A stretch of DNA of 16,572 bases, taken from positions 1-16,572 of the forward strand of contig JAEBUN010000094.1 in assembly GCA_023014365.1 (NCBI GenBank), given 5' to 3'. This document shows positions 15,850-16,572 of this stretch, one piece after another (the first letter of the stretch is position 1; the number at the start of each line of letters is the position of its first letter). The stretch is from Lepiota brunneoincarnata. Taxonomy: Eukaryota; Basidiomycota; Agaricomycetes; Agaricales; Agaricaceae. A program made the position numbers and the translations under genes. The notes under the pieces are model-generated. The model worked only from the letters and a program-made list of their open reading frames with translations. It searched no databases and was not told where the DNA came from.

Positions 15850-16572
15850 TCAGAGTGAATGGAGGGGACCAGGCTTGGAGGGGTAAGAGGAGTGGAAAGC
15901 CTCTACTAGATTGGTAGCGTGTTCAAGCTCAGTTGCCGGTAACCACGAGGATTCTTCTTCAGTATCTTCATAACCTAACCAGATGACTTTATAGAGGAGC
16001 TTGCATGCGCGGCACCGATCGATCTTCGAATCGACGATATGGGCAATCTCATATTCTGGTTCACCGTCAATAGAGACTGGCGCAGGTGGTGGGTCCAATC
16101 GGGCGGGTATGGTGTTAGGCGTAGCCAGTTCGAGCATGGAAACATGGAAGACGGGGTGTACCCCACGCATGGAATCAGGAAGTCGGAGTGTAAAGGAATG
16201 GGTACCTGCTTGTGCAATGATCTCATAAGGCCCAAGGAACTTTTCAGAGAGTTTTTTGGAAGGACGGGTGGTGTGGAAGAATTGGGCTTTCACGAATACC
16301 TTTTGTCCAACCTTGAAGTCCGGGGCGGGGAGTTGGCAGGCGTCGGCGGAGGCCTGATAGCGTTGCTGGGCTAACGCTATTTCAGACTTCAAGGTGGTGT
16401 GTAGGTCGTCGAGATCAACAGCAAAATGGCGGGCCCGGGCGGAGGCAAGGTTGCGTTCAGGGTGAACTGTGATATTCGGATGGTATCCTTTGTTAGCGAA
16501 GAACGGGGAGATACCGGTAGTGGCACTAGGGGCGTTATTGTATGCAAAACTCAGCTAGTGGTAGTAATTCAC
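15850..16572 (-). CDS. Ty3/gypsy Pol C-terminus: integrase end and chromodomain (partial)
   Basis: The frame enters from the right edge and ends at TGA 15852-15850. The first residues read FAYNNAPSATTGISPFFAN, the conserved block after the integrase catalytic core. A C-terminal integrase domain with the GPY/F motif follows (KFLGPYEI, about 130 residues before the stop), then HPVFHVSMLE. The last 70 residues form a chromodomain (EYEIAHIVDSKID...YKVIWLGYEDTEEESSW). The chromodomain tethers the integration complex to modified histones, which defines a chromovirus. An in-frame TAG at 16557-16555, just before the FAYNN block, suggests a lesion unless the upstream frame differs. The catalytic DDE core is outside the window. 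Confidence 0.85.

Larger units (their letters stand above)
13960..16572 (-). mobile_element. Ty3/gypsy chromovirus, 3' part, with an antisense extra gene
   Basis: Minus-strand order: integrase C-terminus and chromodomain (16572-15850, entering from outside the window), an extra gene on the opposite strand (14700-15790), polypurine tract, 3' LTR. The 5' LTR, gag, protease and RT lie beyond the right edge. The element borders LINE D on the left and probably inserted into its 5' region. Confidence 0.75.

Noticed and set aside
1..16572. CRISPR arrays, rRNA, tRNA or a bacterial operon
   Set aside because: No regular spacer-repeat pattern, cloverleaf or Shine-Dalgarno-led gene series was seen; the content is eukaryotic mobile DNA.

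Overview
The window is a fungal transposon graveyard. No ordinary cellular gene was recognised. The likely source is a basidiomycete of the Agaricomycetes type. The reasons are a chromodomain Ty3/gypsy element, degenerate Tad1-like non-LTR retrotransposons (LINEs) with an APE endonuclease, RT and RNase H layout, a Tc1/mariner transposon, and one spliced gene with very short introns (51 and 41 bp), GTAAGT/GTGAGT donors and CTGAC branch points.

Layout, left to right. (1) 2-458, plus strand: ORF1 end and ORF2 start of a LINE. (2) 459-2346, minus: 3' end of a diverged LINE (L1), interrupted at 950-1256 by a dispersed repeat, R. (3) 2347 to about 6150, minus: 3' half of a LINE (A), split by a complete Tc1/mariner element (4379-5984) with an intact transposase. 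(4) About 6150-8466, plus: LINE fragment B, split by a 370-bp solo LTR (7527-7896) with a perfect 5-bp target duplication. (5) 8469-8819: a short LINE tail plus a second copy of R. (6) 8929 to about 13959, minus: the most complete LINE (D), with both ORFs, a 1.4-kb internal deletion and many disabling mutations. (7) 13960-16572: 3' part of a minus-strand Ty3/gypsy chromovirus (LTR, polypurine tract, integrase end and chromodomain), with a separate plus-strand gene lying antisense between pol and the LTR.

The plus-strand pieces 2-458 and 6150-8466 may be one old host LINE into which the others nested, because they cover successive parts of one ORF2. The LINE copies carry TAG/TGA nonsense codons that fit C-to-T decay, often at CpG. 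The Tc1 transposase is the only complete intact mobile-element ORF.

The most interesting locus is 14568-15850. Splicing two introns gives a 332-residue protein with a canonical fungal Zn(II)2Cys6 spacing (C-X2-C-X6-C-X9-C-X2-C-X6-C), flanked by coiled coils. Its promoter has a TATA box, and just upstream lie two CGG-N6-CCG inverted repeats exactly 20 bp apart. That is the architecture Zn2Cys6 dimers bind, so a retrotransposon-borne, self-regulating antisense regulator is a reasonable hypothesis. The gene and motif structures are read from the sequence. The regulatory role is inference.
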